Assembly (NCBI RefSeq): GCF_028737325.1
Contig: NZ_JAQZCH010000002.1
Span: 124,001 to 188,000 of the forward strand
DNA length: 64,000 nt
Reading direction: 5' to 3'
Source of the DNA: Microbacterium thalli
GTDB taxonomy: Bacteria; Actinomycetota; Actinomycetes; Actinomycetales; Microbacteriaceae
The notes below the pieces were generated by a model. That model had not been told where the DNA came from. It ran no database searches and saw only the letters and a list, made by a program, of their open reading frames with translations. Positions 43,283-51,984 of the stretch are shown piece after piece (position 1 is the first letter of the stretch; the number at the start of each line of letters is the position of its first letter). The position numbers and the translations under genes were made by a program.

Positions 43283-44419
43283 TCAGCGCACGTGCAGCGG
43301 CAGCGGGCGTCCGCTGAGGCCGCGACCGTCTCGCGCGATCGCGTCGGCGATGTCGACGATGGCCCGCGCGGCGGGATCGTCGGGATGCGCGACGACCACG
43401 GGCCGTCCGGCGTCGGCATCACCGCGGAGCGTGGGGCTGAGGGGCACCGAGCCCAGCAGCGGCACGTCGGCGTCGCTCGACAGCGCCGCCGCGACGGCGG
43501 CACCGCCTCCGGCGCCGAAGAGATCGAGCGTCGTTCCGTCGGGAAGGCTCATGGCCGCCATGTTCTCGACCACGCCGACCACGCGCTGCCCCGTCTGACG
43601 GGCGACCAGACCACTGCGCACGGCGACATCGGCCGCCGCGGACTGCGGTGTGGTCACGACGACGACATCCGCGTGGGGGAGCAGCTGCCCGACCGAGATC
43701 GCGACGTCGCCCGTGCCGGGCGGCATGTCGATGAGCAGCACGTCGATGTCGCCGAAGTAGACGTCGGTGAGGAACTGCGAGACCGTGCGGTGGAGCATCG
43801 GACCGCGCCAGGCGACCGCGCCGGGGGCCGCGGCGTCGCGCGGCAGGAACATCCCGATCGAGATCGTGCGCACCTCGTGCGCGATCGGGGGGAGCATGAG
43901 GCCGTCGATGCGGGTCGGCTGCGGGGGCAGACCGTCGTCGCCGACGAGCCCGAGCAGGCCGGGGATGGAGAACCCGTGGACGTCGGCGTCGATGAGCCCG
44001 ACGGCGAGGCCGCGTCGGGCGAGCGCGACGGCGAGGTTCGCGGTGAGCGTCGACTTCCCGACGCCGCCCTTCCCACTGGTGATCGCGACGACCCGGGTCA
44101 ACGAGTCCGGGCCGAACGGGTTCTCGCGGGCTCCACGGTCGCCGCGCAGGCGAGTGGTGAGGGCCGCGCGTTCGTCCGGCGTCATGACGCCCACGACGAC
44201 GTCGACCGCCGCGACGCCCGGGACCGAGAGCGCGGCCGAGCGGACGTCGCGTTCGATGCGGTCAGCGGCGGGGCAACCCACGATCGTGAGCGCGATGCCG
44301 ACGCGCGCGCGGCCATCGGCGAGCTCGATCTCGCGCACCATGTCGAGGTCGCCGAGAGGCTGCCGCAGCTCGGGGTCGCGCACCGCCGAGACGGCCGCGC
44401 GGACCGCCTCGGCCGTCAT
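43283..44419 (-). CDS. Mrp/ApbC Fe-S cluster carrier ATPase
   Basis: The 378-residue protein has an N-terminal MIP18/DUF59-like domain (residues 1-90) and a C-terminal ParA/MinD-type P-loop domain with G-K-G-G-V-G-K-S-T near 116-124. L-I-D-A-D-V-H-G and D-M-P-P-G-T-G-D follow as expected. The usual C-x-x-C cluster-binding pair of many ApbC proteins is not visible, which may alter or remove cluster transfer. ATG44419 overlaps the DUF1003 stop by four bases. Confidence 0.9.
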   Translation of the reverse strand: MTAEAVRAAVSAVRDPELRQPLGDLDMVREIELADGRARVGIALTIVGCPAADRIERDVRSAALSVPGVAAVDVVVGVMTPDERAALTTRLRGDRGARENPFGPDSLTRVVAITSGKGGVGKSTLTANLAVALARRGLAVGLIDADVHGFSIPGLLGLVGDDGLPPQPTRIDGLMLPPIAHEVRTISIGMFLPRDAAAPGAVAWRGPMLHRTVSQFLTDVYFGDIDVLLIDMPPGTGDVAISVGQLLPHADVVVVTTPQSAAADVAVRSGLVARQTGQRVVGVVENMAAMSLPDGTTLDLFGAGGGAAVAAALSSDADVPLLGSVPLSPTLRGDADAGRPVVVAHPDDPAARAIVDIADAIARDGRGLSGRPLPLHVR

Positions 44420-44943
44420 CGGGCGTCCGGCCGATCGTCGGCGTCGATGCGCTCGAGCGCGGTCTTGAGCTCGGCACGCAGAGCCTCTTTCGTGACCAGC
44501 CCGTCGGTCAGGTCCGAGATCGCCAGGCGCAGGGCCACGACCTCGCGTGCGAGGTACTCGGTGTCGGCGAGGTTGCGCTCGGCGCGCTGACGATCCTGCT
44601 CGATCTGCACGCGATCGCGGTCGTCCTGGCGATTCTGCGCGAGCAGGATGAGCGGGGCCGCATACGACGCCTGCAGCGACAGCACCAGCGTCAGAGCGGT
44701 GAACCCGAGGTCGGCCGAGTCGAATTGGACCTGCTCGGGCGCCAGGGTGTTCCACGCGATCCACAGGATGCAGAACAGCGACAGCATCCCGAGGAACTGC
44801 GGCGTGCCCATCGCACGGGCGACCCACTCGGTGAAGCGCCCGAACCGGTCGCGCGAGGGCTGCGGGGTCCGCGTTCCGAGCACGACCGAGCGACGACCCC
44901 GGGGCGCCTCGAGGGAGACCTTCTTGGGTGAGCGCGCCATCAT
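44416..44943 (-). CDS. DUF1003 membrane protein
   Basis: The 175-residue protein has a basic N-terminus, two hydrophobic helices at about 52-69 and 80-102 (F-L-G-M-L-S-L-F-C-I-L-W-I-A-W-N and the following T-L-V-L-S-L-Q-A-S-Y-A-A-P), then a charged coiled-coil-like C-terminus (Q-N-R-Q-D-D-R-D onward). This is the DUF1003 layout. Function is unsettled. GAGGAAG upstream supports ATG44943; ATG44940 is possible. Four-base overlaps with both neighbours show tight coupling. Confidence 0.92.
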   Translation of the reverse strand: MMARSPKKVSLEAPRGRRSVVLGTRTPQPSRDRFGRFTEWVARAMGTPQFLGMLSLFCILWIAWNTLAPEQVQFDSADLGFTALTLVLSLQASYAAPLILLAQNRQDDRDRVQIEQDRQRAERNLADTEYLAREVVALRLAISDLTDGLVTKEALRAELKTALERIDADDRPDAR

Positions 44944-46211
44944 CGTCTTCCTCGCAGGGCCGCGGCTTCCTGCGGCTCGACGTCTTGCGAGCGCCAGTCG
45001 TCGGGCAGGAGATGGTCGAGCACGTCGTCGACGCTGACCACGCCGACGAGGCGGTGGGCCTGGTCGATCACGGGCACAGAGACGAGGTTGTAGCTCGCGA
45101 GCATGCGCGCGACTTCGGCCGCCGACGACGACGCCGCGACGGGGTCGACGGTGTCGTCGATGATGGATCCCAGTCGTTCGTGCGGCGGGTACCGCAGCAT
45201 CCGTTGGAAGTGGACGGTTCCCAGGAGCCGGCCGGTCGGCGTCTCGTACGGCGGAAGGGTCACGAAGACCGACGCGGCGAGGGCGGGATGCAGTTCGTGG
45301 CGGCGGATCAGCGCCAGCGCCTCGGCGACCGTGGCCTCGGCCGACAGCACGATCGGATCGCTCGTCATGAGACCACCCGCGGTGTCGGGGCCGTACTCGA
45401 GGAGCGCACGGACGTCCTCGGCCTCCTCAGGCTCCATGAGGTCGAGGAGCTGCTCGACACGGCCTTCGGGCAGCTGCCCGAGCAGGTCCGCCGCATCGTC
45501 GGGCTCCATGGCGTCGAGGATGTCGGCGGCGCGCTCGTCGCCGAGCCGTTCGAGGATGTGCACCTGATCGTCCTCCGGCATCTCCTCGAGCGCATCGGCG
45601 AGGCGGTCGTCGGGCAGTTCCTCGGCGACCTCGAGCAGCCGGTCCTCGGGAAGGTCCAGGAGGGTGTTCGCGAGGTCGGCGGGCTTGAGCTCGGAGTACG
45701 TCGCCACGAGCTGCTCTGCGGACTGCGCCTCTCCGGCGGTCTGGTCCTCGCGGACCTCGGCCCAGGTCGCGAACGTCGTGGGCCCCTTCGCGAACGGCGA
45801 GGCGCTCGTCTTGGGCCGGCGCAGGAACAGCTGGCCGATGTCCCAGTCGCCCAGACGGTTGCGCTCGATCGCGACGTCCTCGATCACGCCTCCGCCGGAT
45901 CCGTCGCGCAGATAGACCTTGCGGCCCAGCAGCTCGGCCATCACGCGCACCTCGCCGCCGCGCTGCTGGAACCGTCGCACGTTGATGAGGCCCGTCGTGA
46001 TCACCTGCCCGGTCGCGATCGAGGTCACGCGGCCGATCGAGAGGAAGACGTGTCGTCGCCCCGGGATCTCGACGACGAGGCCGATGACGCGCGGAGGGTC
46101 GGCCTTGCGGAAGATGACGACGACGTCTCTCACCTTCCCCAGCCGGTCGCCAGCGGGATCGAAGACCACGCAACCCACCAGGCGCGCGACGAAAACCCTC
46201 TGCGTACTCAC
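44940..46211 (-). CDS. PRC-barrel/MgtE N-domain/CBS protein without a channel domain
   Basis: The 423-residue soluble protein carries PRC-barrel-like repeats in residues 1-125, an MgtE intracellular N-domain of superhelical repeats (about 165-285, many D-L-L/E-E-M motifs) and a CBS pair at about 285-405. True MgtE channels continue into five membrane helices, which are absent here. In MgtE these parts sense Mg2+, so the protein may gate or report on a separate membrane partner such as the co-encoded DUF1003 protein. The GTG start is set by TACGCT six bases upstream. Confidence 0.9.
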   Translation of the reverse strand: MSTQRVFVARLVGCVVFDPAGDRLGKVRDVVVIFRKADPPRVIGLVVEIPGRRHVFLSIGRVTSIATGQVITTGLINVRRFQQRGGEVRVMAELLGRKVYLRDGSGGGVIEDVAIERNRLGDWDIGQLFLRRPKTSASPFAKGPTTFATWAEVREDQTAGEAQSAEQLVATYSELKPADLANTLLDLPEDRLLEVAEELPDDRLADALEEMPEDDQVHILERLGDERAADILDAMEPDDAADLLGQLPEGRVEQLLDLMEPEEAEDVRALLEYGPDTAGGLMTSDPIVLSAEATVAEALALIRRHELHPALAASVFVTLPPYETPTGRLLGTVHFQRMLRYPPHERLGSIIDDTVDPVAASSSAAEVARMLASYNLVSVPVIDQAHRLVGVVSVDDVLDHLLPDDWRSQDVEPQEAAALRGRR

Positions 46212-46217
46212 CGCTCC

Positions 46218-46256
46218 AGCGTAGTCGGCGACCGGCAGGTGGGCCCGTGACAAGAT
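46218..46256. promoter_or_regulatory. divergent -10 elements, MgtE_N gene and stress-protein gene
   Basis: TACGCT on the minus strand (46223-46218) is six bases before GTG46211. CAAGAT on the plus strand (46251-46256) is six bases before ATG46263 but departs from consensus at its first base. Confidence 0.4.
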
Positions 46257-46262
46257 GGGGTG

Positions 46263-46994
46263 ATGAGCATGATGGGCGGAACGCCCCCGGTCACGGGCGA
46301 GAAGGTCGCCGAGTTCGCGTCCTACGAGGCTGCGCAGAAGGCGGTGTCGACGCTCATCGCCGCCGACATCCCGGCCCGCGAGATCGCGATCGTCGGTTTC
46401 GGCCTGCGGTCCGTCGAGACGGTCACCGGCCGGCTCGGGTACGCCACCGCCGCCCGGACGGGTGCGATCAACGGCATCCTGCTCGGCCTCATCTTCTCGC
46501 TGATCTTCGTCTTCGGCACCCCGGATGCCGCGCTGCAGCTGTTCCTCGGCGTGATGCTCGTGGGCGTCGCGATCGGCATGATGATGAGCCTCGTGATGTT
46601 CGCCCTCGTCCGGCGGCGCCGCGACTTCGCCTCGGTGACGCAGGTGACCGCCGATCATTACGAGGTGACGGTGCAGGCGGCCAACGTGCAACGCGCTCGG
46701 GGCGCGCTCAACGTCGCGCCCGCGCGTCCTGCTGCCCCGGCCCCCACGGTGCCCGACGGCCCGCCCCGATACGGCGAGCGGATCGACCCGGTACCGGCTC
46801 CGCCGACCGAGCGGCCCGCCCCGGGCCCCGCCGCTCCGGGTTCGACGCCCGCGGCGCCGCCGGCCACCTCTCCCGCCGGCGGGTCTGCGCCGGTGCAGCC
46901 TCCCGCCACCGGACCGGTACCCGGCGGCGAGGCGCCCGGCCCCGAACTGCCCACGGCACCCGAGCCGCTGCCGGGAGACGACACACGGCGATGA
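46263..46994 (+). CDS. general stress protein, YflT/17M-like, with Pro-rich tail
   Basis: The 243-residue protein has an N-terminal YflT-type domain (F-A-S-Y-E-A-A-Q-K-A-V-S-T-L near residue 17), two hydrophobic segments at about 70-118, a basic R-R-R-R stretch after them and a long Pro/Ala/Gly-rich tail from about 155. The tail is probably disordered. The founding members are general-stress proteins of unknown activity. ATG46263 is chosen from -10 spacing; an adjacent GTG46260 is possible. The stop overlaps the next gene by four bases. Confidence 0.8.
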   Translation: MSMMGGTPPVTGEKVAEFASYEAAQKAVSTLIAADIPAREIAIVGFGLRSVETVTGRLGYATAARTGAINGILLGLIFSLIFVFGTPDAALQLFLGVMLVGVAIGMMMSLVMFALVRRRRDFASVTQVTADHYEVTVQAANVQRARGALNVAPARPAAPAPTVPDGPPRYGERIDPVPAPPTERPAPGPAAPGSTPAAPPATSPAGGSAPVQPPATGPVPGGEAPGPELPTAPEPLPGDDTRR

Positions 46995-47662
46995 CTCCCG
47001 CGGTTTCGGTCGCGCTGCCGACCGGAACGGTGAGCGTCCCGCTCATCTGGAACCACGCTGACGACCCCGAGGCGTGCGTCGTCCTCGCGCACGGCGCCGG
47101 CGCCGGGCCGGAGCATCCCTTCCTCGACGGGTTCGCCGCGCGGTGCGCCTCGACCGGGCTCACCGTCGTCCGGTTCCCATTCCCCTACGTTGTCGCCGGT
47201 CGGCGGCTGCCCGGCCCCGCGGCTCACGCGGTCGCGACGTGGCGAACCGTCTTCGAGGCGGTGCGCGGCACGGCATCCGGTCTGTCCATCATCGCGGCCG
47301 GGAAATCGTACGGCGGACGGATGGCATCGGTCGCGGCCGCGGAGGGGGCCATCTCGCCCGATGGGCTCGTCTACCTCGGGTACCCGCTGCACCCGCCGGG
47401 GCGCCCGGATCGCCCGCGCACGGAGCACCTCCCGTTCGTCGAGCAGCCGCAGCTGTTCGTGTCGGGCACGCGGGATCCTTTCGTGGACCCGCTGACGGAT
47501 CTCGAGGCCGCCGTGGCCGCGTGTCAGGATGCGCAGCTGCAGTGGGTCGAGGGTGGTCGCCACTCGTTCGAGACCGCCGGCGGGCCGCGCGACGCGTCGG
47601 TCGTCGGCGCCGGGATCGCCGATCTCGCCCGCGCCTGGATCAGCGCACGCTCGCGACGGTGA
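46991..47662 (+). CDS. alpha/beta hydrolase, KANL3/Tex30-like
   Basis: The 223-residue protein has an alpha/beta-hydrolase core: L-A-H-G-A-G-A-G at about 32-39, the nucleophile elbow G-K-S-Y-G-G-R at about 103-109, a G-T-R-D acid near 160 and a catalytic His in G-G-R-H-S-F near 190. Such short Tex30-like hydrolases are widespread and mostly uncharacterised. ATG46991 overlaps the stress-protein stop. Its TGA abuts the gamma-glutamyltransferase stop on the other strand in TGATCA. Confidence 0.88.
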   Translation: MTPAVSVALPTGTVSVPLIWNHADDPEACVVLAHGAGAGPEHPFLDGFAARCASTGLTVVRFPFPYVVAGRRLPGPAAHAVATWRTVFEAVRGTASGLSIIAAGKSYGGRMASVAAAEGAISPDGLVYLGYPLHPPGRPDRPRTEHLPFVEQPQLFVSGTRDPFVDPLTDLEAAVAACQDAQLQWVEGGRHSFETAGGPRDASVVGAGIADLARAWISARSRR

Positions 47663-49450
47663 TCAGCGGCCGGCGGCGTACCCCTGCGCACCGCGCGGGT
47701 TGGCCGCCGCCCACACCGTTCCGCCGTCACGGTCGACGCCCACCGCCGAGATTCGGCCGAGAGCCCAGTCACCCGCTCGGGTGACCGCGTGACCGCGCAC
47801 GGTGAGCGCGGCGATGACGTCGTCGCCGATCCGGTCTTCCACGACGGCGCCGGCGGGCGTCCAGGTGCGGGGCCAGAAGGAGTCGATCATGGCGGTCGTA
47901 TGCAGGGTCGGCGCATCGATCGCCGCCTGGGCGTTCCAACCGCCGACCAGGACGCGCAGCAGGAACGGAAGCTGCCACTGGTCCTGCTGATCACCGCCGG
48001 GCGTGCCGAGCGCGATGTCGGCGCGGTCGCCGCTCATCACGAGGGTGGGCGACAGCGTGGTCCGCGGGCGGAAGCCGGGGCGCAGCGCGGCGGGGGAGTC
48101 CTCGTCCAGCCAGGCCATCTGCAGACGCGTGCCGAGGGCGAACCCGAGCTCGGGGATCGTCGGCGAGGACTGCAGCCACCCGCCCGACGGTGTGACCGCG
48201 ACGATATTCCCCCACCGGTCGACGACGTCGATGTGGCACGTGTCGCCGCGGGTCTGGCCCGAGCGGGCGACGGTCGGTTCGCCGGTGCCGGCGGCCGCGG
48301 GGCGCGCGTCGGTGCGCAAGGGCGGGCGATGGGGCTCGCGTCCGCGCGTCGATCCGGGTCGCCATTCGACCGAGGCATCCGTGCCGATGAGGTCGCGTCG
48401 CTCCGCAAGATACGCCGGGTCGAGCAGGTCCGCCACGTCGACGCCGTCCCCGAAGTAGGCGTCCCGATCCGCCAGCGCGAGCTTCAGCGCCTCCAGCACG
48501 AGATGGGCGCCGTCCGCCGTGCCCGGGTCGAGCGCTTCGTCGGGGATCCCATCGAGGATCCCCAACGCCTGCAGCAGCACCGGGCCCTGGGTCCAGGCGC
48601 CCGGCTTGACGATCGTGCGGCCTCGGAACCGGCATACCAGCGGCTCGTCGTAGCCGGCGGAGAATGCGGCGAAGTCGGACGCCCTGATGACGCCCGCGTG
48701 ATCCCCGCCCGTGGCGTGCCGATGCGGCGTGGCGACGAAGGCGGATGCCGCCCGGGCGACGAGCCCCGTCTTCCACTCGGTGCGCGCGGCCTCGATGCGT
48801 GCGATGCGATCCGCAGCGCCCGTTCCCGCCGCGACGAGGCCGTCGTACATGTCGGCCAGGGCCGGGTTGCGGTGGAGGTCGCCGGCCTGCGGGGGTCGTC
48901 CGTCGCGCAGCCACAATGCCGCTGACGTCGGCCAGGACTCGGTGAAGAGATCGGCGACGCGGGCGATCGTCGCGGCGGCGGAGGCGAGCAGCGGGTGGCC
49001 GTCCCGGGCGTAACCGATCGCATAGGCCAGGACGTCGGCGAGCTCCCAGGTGCCGTAGTCGCGCAGCAGGATGAGCCACGCATCCACGGCGCCGGGTACC
49101 GCCGCAGCCAGCGCACCCGCGCCCGGCACGAGCTCGAGACCTTCGCCGCGGAAATGCTCGATCGTCGCCGCGGCCGGTGCCGGCCCCTGGCCCATGAGCA
49201 CGCGCGGTTCGCGATCGGCGGCGGCGTGAAAGAGCCCCACGAGGTCTCCGCCCGGACCGTTCAGGTGCGGCTCGACCACCTGCAGCACGAACCCCCCGGC
49301 CACGGCGGCGTCGAAGGCGTTCCCCCCGCGCTCGAGGACCGCCTGCGACGCGGCGGTCGCCAACCAGTGCGTCGACGCGGTCATCCCGAAGGTGCCCGTC
49401 AACAGCGGGCGCGTCGTCAGGGGCGGGGCGGCGGAGAAGGCGGGGCTCAC
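47663..49450 (-). CDS. ggt: gamma-glutamyltransferase family (Ntn hydrolase)
   Basis: The 595-residue precursor should cleave itself before the nucleophile Thr in G-D-T-C-H-I-D-V-V-D (about 400). The usual T-T-H is T-C-H, so the nucleophile is kept but its neighbour is Cys. The heavy-chain N-terminus G-G-N-A-F-D-A-A-V-A-G-G (about 39-50) is typical, and G-T-P-G-G-D near 490 is the oxyanion region. No signal peptide is evident. The GTG start overlaps the aminopeptidase stop by four bases, pairing two peptide-degrading enzymes. Confidence 0.9.
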   Translation of the reverse strand: MSPAFSAAPPLTTRPLLTGTFGMTASTHWLATAASQAVLERGGNAFDAAVAGGFVLQVVEPHLNGPGGDLVGLFHAAADREPRVLMGQGPAPAAATIEHFRGEGLELVPGAGALAAAVPGAVDAWLILLRDYGTWELADVLAYAIGYARDGHPLLASAAATIARVADLFTESWPTSAALWLRDGRPPQAGDLHRNPALADMYDGLVAAGTGAADRIARIEAARTEWKTGLVARAASAFVATPHRHATGGDHAGVIRASDFAAFSAGYDEPLVCRFRGRTIVKPGAWTQGPVLLQALGILDGIPDEALDPGTADGAHLVLEALKLALADRDAYFGDGVDVADLLDPAYLAERRDLIGTDASVEWRPGSTRGREPHRPPLRTDARPAAAGTGEPTVARSGQTRGDTCHIDVVDRWGNIVAVTPSGGWLQSSPTIPELGFALGTRLQMAWLDEDSPAALRPGFRPRTTLSPTLVMSGDRADIALGTPGGDQQDQWQLPFLLRVLVGGWNAQAAIDAPTLHTTAMIDSFWPRTWTPAGAVVEDRIGDDVIAALTVRGHAVTRAGDWALGRISAVGVDRDGGTVWAAANPRGAQGYAAGR

Positions 49451-50868
49451 GAGGCGAGACGCGCGATCCAGGCCTCGACCTCGTCGGCCGTGCGCGGGAT
49501 GTCGGCCGAGAGATTCACCGGCCCCGTCTCGGTCATGAGGATGTCGTCCTCGATGCGCACGCCGATCCCCCGATACTCCTCGGGCACGGTGAGGTCGTCG
49601 ATCTGGAAGTACAGGCCGGGCTCGATCGTGAAGACCATGCCGGGCTCGAGGACGCCGTCGTAGTACATCTCGCGCCGGGCCTGCGCGCAGTCGTGGACGT
49701 CGATGCCGAGGTGGTGGCTCGTTCCGTGCACCATGTAGCGGCGGTGCTGACCGCCGCGGTCGGCTTCGAGGGCTTCCTCGGCCGTGACCGGGAGGAGGCC
49801 CCACTCGGCGACGCGGTGGGCGATGACGCCCATGGCCGCCTCGTGGATCGAACGGAAGGTCACCCCCGGACGCGCCGCCGCGAAGGCGGTGTCAGCCGCC
49901 TCGCGCACGGTCTCGTAGACGCGGCGCTGGATGTCGGTGAAGCGTCCCGAGACGGGGAGGGTGCGCGTGATGTCGGCGGTGTAGAGGCTGTCGACCTCGA
50001 CGCCCGCGTCGATGAGGATGAGGTCGCCCGGGACGACGGGTCCGTCGTTGCGGGTCCAGTGGAGGTAGCACGCGTGCGGTCCTGATGCCGCGATGGTGTC
50101 GTACCCCTCGCCGTTGCCGTCGGTGCGCGCGCGCAGGTGGAACACGCCTTCGACGGCCCGTTCTCCGCGGGGGGTGGCGATGATGCGCGGCAGGTCGGCG
50201 ACGATGTCGTCGAAACCCCGGCCGGTCGCGGCGACGGCGGCGCGCATCTGCTCGACCTCGTAAGCGTCCTTCGTCAGACGCAGTTCCGAGACCGCACGCG
50301 TGAGGTCGGCATCGTCCTCGAGCACCAGGTCGTCCGCGCGCAGCTCCACCTCGTCGAGGTGAGCCGTGGCGATCCCCAGGTCGGCGGCGACGGCGGCCAG
50401 CGCGGGACGCGGACCGATCCAGAACTCTCCGACCGAGGCATCCGCGTAGAACTCGGGTGTCGTGCGGTCGGCGCGATCACGGACGAACAGCGTCACGTCG
50501 TGACCGGAGGGCGTCGGGTCGAAGACGAGCACGGAGTCGGGAACGGCGTCGCTGCCCCAGCCCGTCAGATGAGCGAACGCGGAGTGGGCGCGGAACGGAT
50601 AATCGGTGTCGTTCGAGCGCTGCTTGGGTGAGCCGGCGGGGATCACCAGTCGGCGGCCGGGGAAGGCCGTCGAGAGCCGTTCACGGCGCGCCGCAGCGAA
50701 CGGCGCCTGTGCGCGCGGCGAGACGGTCACCTCGGCGCGGTCGGCCCATCCCTCGGAGATCGTGTCGAGGAATCCGCGCGGGAACGGCTGACGCCGGTTG
50801 GTGTTCTCGTCCGTCGCCTCGGGGGCAGCGGCCTCGGTTCCGGTCGTGTCGGTCTCGCTCGTGCTCAT
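49447..50868 (-). CDS. pepP: Xaa-Pro aminopeptidase (M24B)
   Basis: The 473-residue protein is an aminopeptidase P. Its creatinase-like N-domain contains F-R-A-H-S-A-F-A-H-L-T-G-W near residue 92. The pita-bread metal ligands are visible as I-D-A-G-V-E and T-A-D-I-T-R-T (two Asp), H-G-T-S-H-H-L-G-I-D-V-H (His), and the two Glu of E-P-G-L-Y and R-I-E-D-D. It removes N-terminal residues before proline. GGAGG upstream supports ATG50868. The first 30 residues are Thr/Glu-rich and probably disordered. Confidence 0.95.
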   Translation of the reverse strand: MSTSETDTTGTEAAAPEATDENTNRRQPFPRGFLDTISEGWADRAEVTVSPRAQAPFAAARRERLSTAFPGRRLVIPAGSPKQRSNDTDYPFRAHSAFAHLTGWGSDAVPDSVLVFDPTPSGHDVTLFVRDRADRTTPEFYADASVGEFWIGPRPALAAVAADLGIATAHLDEVELRADDLVLEDDADLTRAVSELRLTKDAYEVEQMRAAVAATGRGFDDIVADLPRIIATPRGERAVEGVFHLRARTDGNGEGYDTIAASGPHACYLHWTRNDGPVVPGDLILIDAGVEVDSLYTADITRTLPVSGRFTDIQRRVYETVREAADTAFAAARPGVTFRSIHEAAMGVIAHRVAEWGLLPVTAEEALEADRGGQHRRYMVHGTSHHLGIDVHDCAQARREMYYDGVLEPGMVFTIEPGLYFQIDDLTVPEEYRGIGVRIEDDILMTETGPVNLSADIPRTADEVEAWIARLAS

Positions 50869-50906
50869 GCCTCCAGTCTCGCACCCGACGGCGCGGAGCG
50901 GCGGTC

Positions 50907-51926
50907 TCAGCGGCGCGTGTACTGGACGACGAGCGGCCGATGGTCGCTGCCGCTGTGATCGAGGGACGACAGGACGACCGACCCGGTGGGCCGCCACGAC
51001 GACGTGGCCATGACGTGGTCGATCGGCGCCCCGAGCGGCGCCGGCAGCGCCGTCGGCCACGTGCCGATGCCGCCGTTGCCGGTCTGCTTCGACGCATCGT
51101 GGCACCGGCCGAGATCGGCGTCATCGACGCCGAGGCGCGCCATGTGGTCGAGCGTCGCGTTGAAGTCGCCGGCCATGATGACGTCGTCCGTCGCGCACTG
51201 GTCCGCGAGCCACTGCAGGTCGCTGCGCCACCCGTCCATCGCGGAGGTGCGCGGAGCGACCGCGTGCACGGCGACGACGATGGGACCGTCGCCGTCGACC
51301 GGCATCGCGACCGCGCTGGGCACGATCGTCGTGTTCGAGGTGCCGCCCGCCTCGGACTCGATCACCGCGTAATCGCCGAGCTCGGGCGAGATGAGCAGCG
51401 CGGTCGAGTTGGCGTCCCAGGTGTCGGGCCCCTCGTACCGGTCGACGTGCGCCCACATCGGTGTGCCGCGCTCACCCATCGCGACGGCCACCGCGCGGCC
51501 GGTCTCCATGGTGGTCTCGGGTAGGGCGACGATGTCGGCCTGCATCGCGACCGCCGTCTCGGCGATCGTCTCGGCGTCCGTCGCCGGTCCGGCGGTGTTC
51601 CAGGTCATCACGCGGATGCTGTCGGCGTCCTTCTCGGGCAGCGTCTCGGCGCCGAGCCCGCGGGTCGCGAGGATGCCGGCGCCGGTGCCGGCCGCGACGA
51701 GCGAGATCAGAGCGACCCACAGGCAGAAGGCGCGGATGCGACGGGCGAGGCCGAAGAGGAGGAAGAGCAGGGCGACCGCCGCGAAGCCTCCGACGAGCAG
51801 GGGGCGCAACGACACCGCCTGGGCGAAGGGGAACTCGCGCTCGAGCCGGAACAGCTGCGGCCACGTGACGACCGCAGCGGCGGCTGCGAACAGCGCGACG
51901 ATGAGGGCTCCGAGCACGCGCTTCAC
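50907..51926 (-). CDS. membrane-anchored endonuclease/exonuclease/phosphatase family protein
   Basis: The 339-residue protein has three hydrophobic segments in the first 95 residues, then an extracytoplasmic EEP domain: V-M-T-W-N-T-A-G (about 106), L-P-E-T-T (about 135), A-G-D-F-N-A (about 251), and C-terminal G-S-D-H-R-P-L. These are the metal and catalytic residues of DNase I-like phosphodiesterases. Substrate is unknown, with nucleic acid or phospholipid head groups possible. The GTG start is six bases after TAGAGT. It is divergent from the PHP gene. Confidence 0.9.
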   Translation of the reverse strand: MKRVLGALIVALFAAAAAVVTWPQLFRLEREFPFAQAVSLRPLLVGGFAAVALLFLLFGLARRIRAFCLWVALISLVAAGTGAGILATRGLGAETLPEKDADSIRVMTWNTAGPATDAETIAETAVAMQADIVALPETTMETGRAVAVAMGERGTPMWAHVDRYEGPDTWDANSTALLISPELGDYAVIESEAGGTSNTTIVPSAVAMPVDGDGPIVVAVHAVAPRTSAMDGWRSDLQWLADQCATDDVIMAGDFNATLDHMARLGVDDADLGRCHDASKQTGNGGIGTWPTALPAPLGAPIDHVMATSSWRPTGSVVLSSLDHSGSDHRPLVVQYTRR

Positions 51927-51932
51927 GCCTCG

Positions 51933-51977
51933 ACTCTAGGAGAGCCACCCTGGATGATCGCCGGGCGCGGCTACGCT
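51933..51977. promoter_or_regulatory. divergent -10 elements, EEP gene and PHP gene
   Basis: TAGAGT on the minus strand (51938-51933) is six bases before GTG51926. TACGCT on the plus strand (51972-51977) is seven bases before ATG51985. Both fit leaderless transcripts. Confidence 0.5.
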
Positions 51978-51984
51978 GTGGTGA

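Noticed and set aside
43283..44827. A 514-codon mrp frame extending back through the DUF1003 gene
   Set aside because: The upstream part lies in another frame of the DUF1003 gene and looks like shadow sequence. ATG44419 with an ATGA overlap gives a normal Mrp N-terminus.
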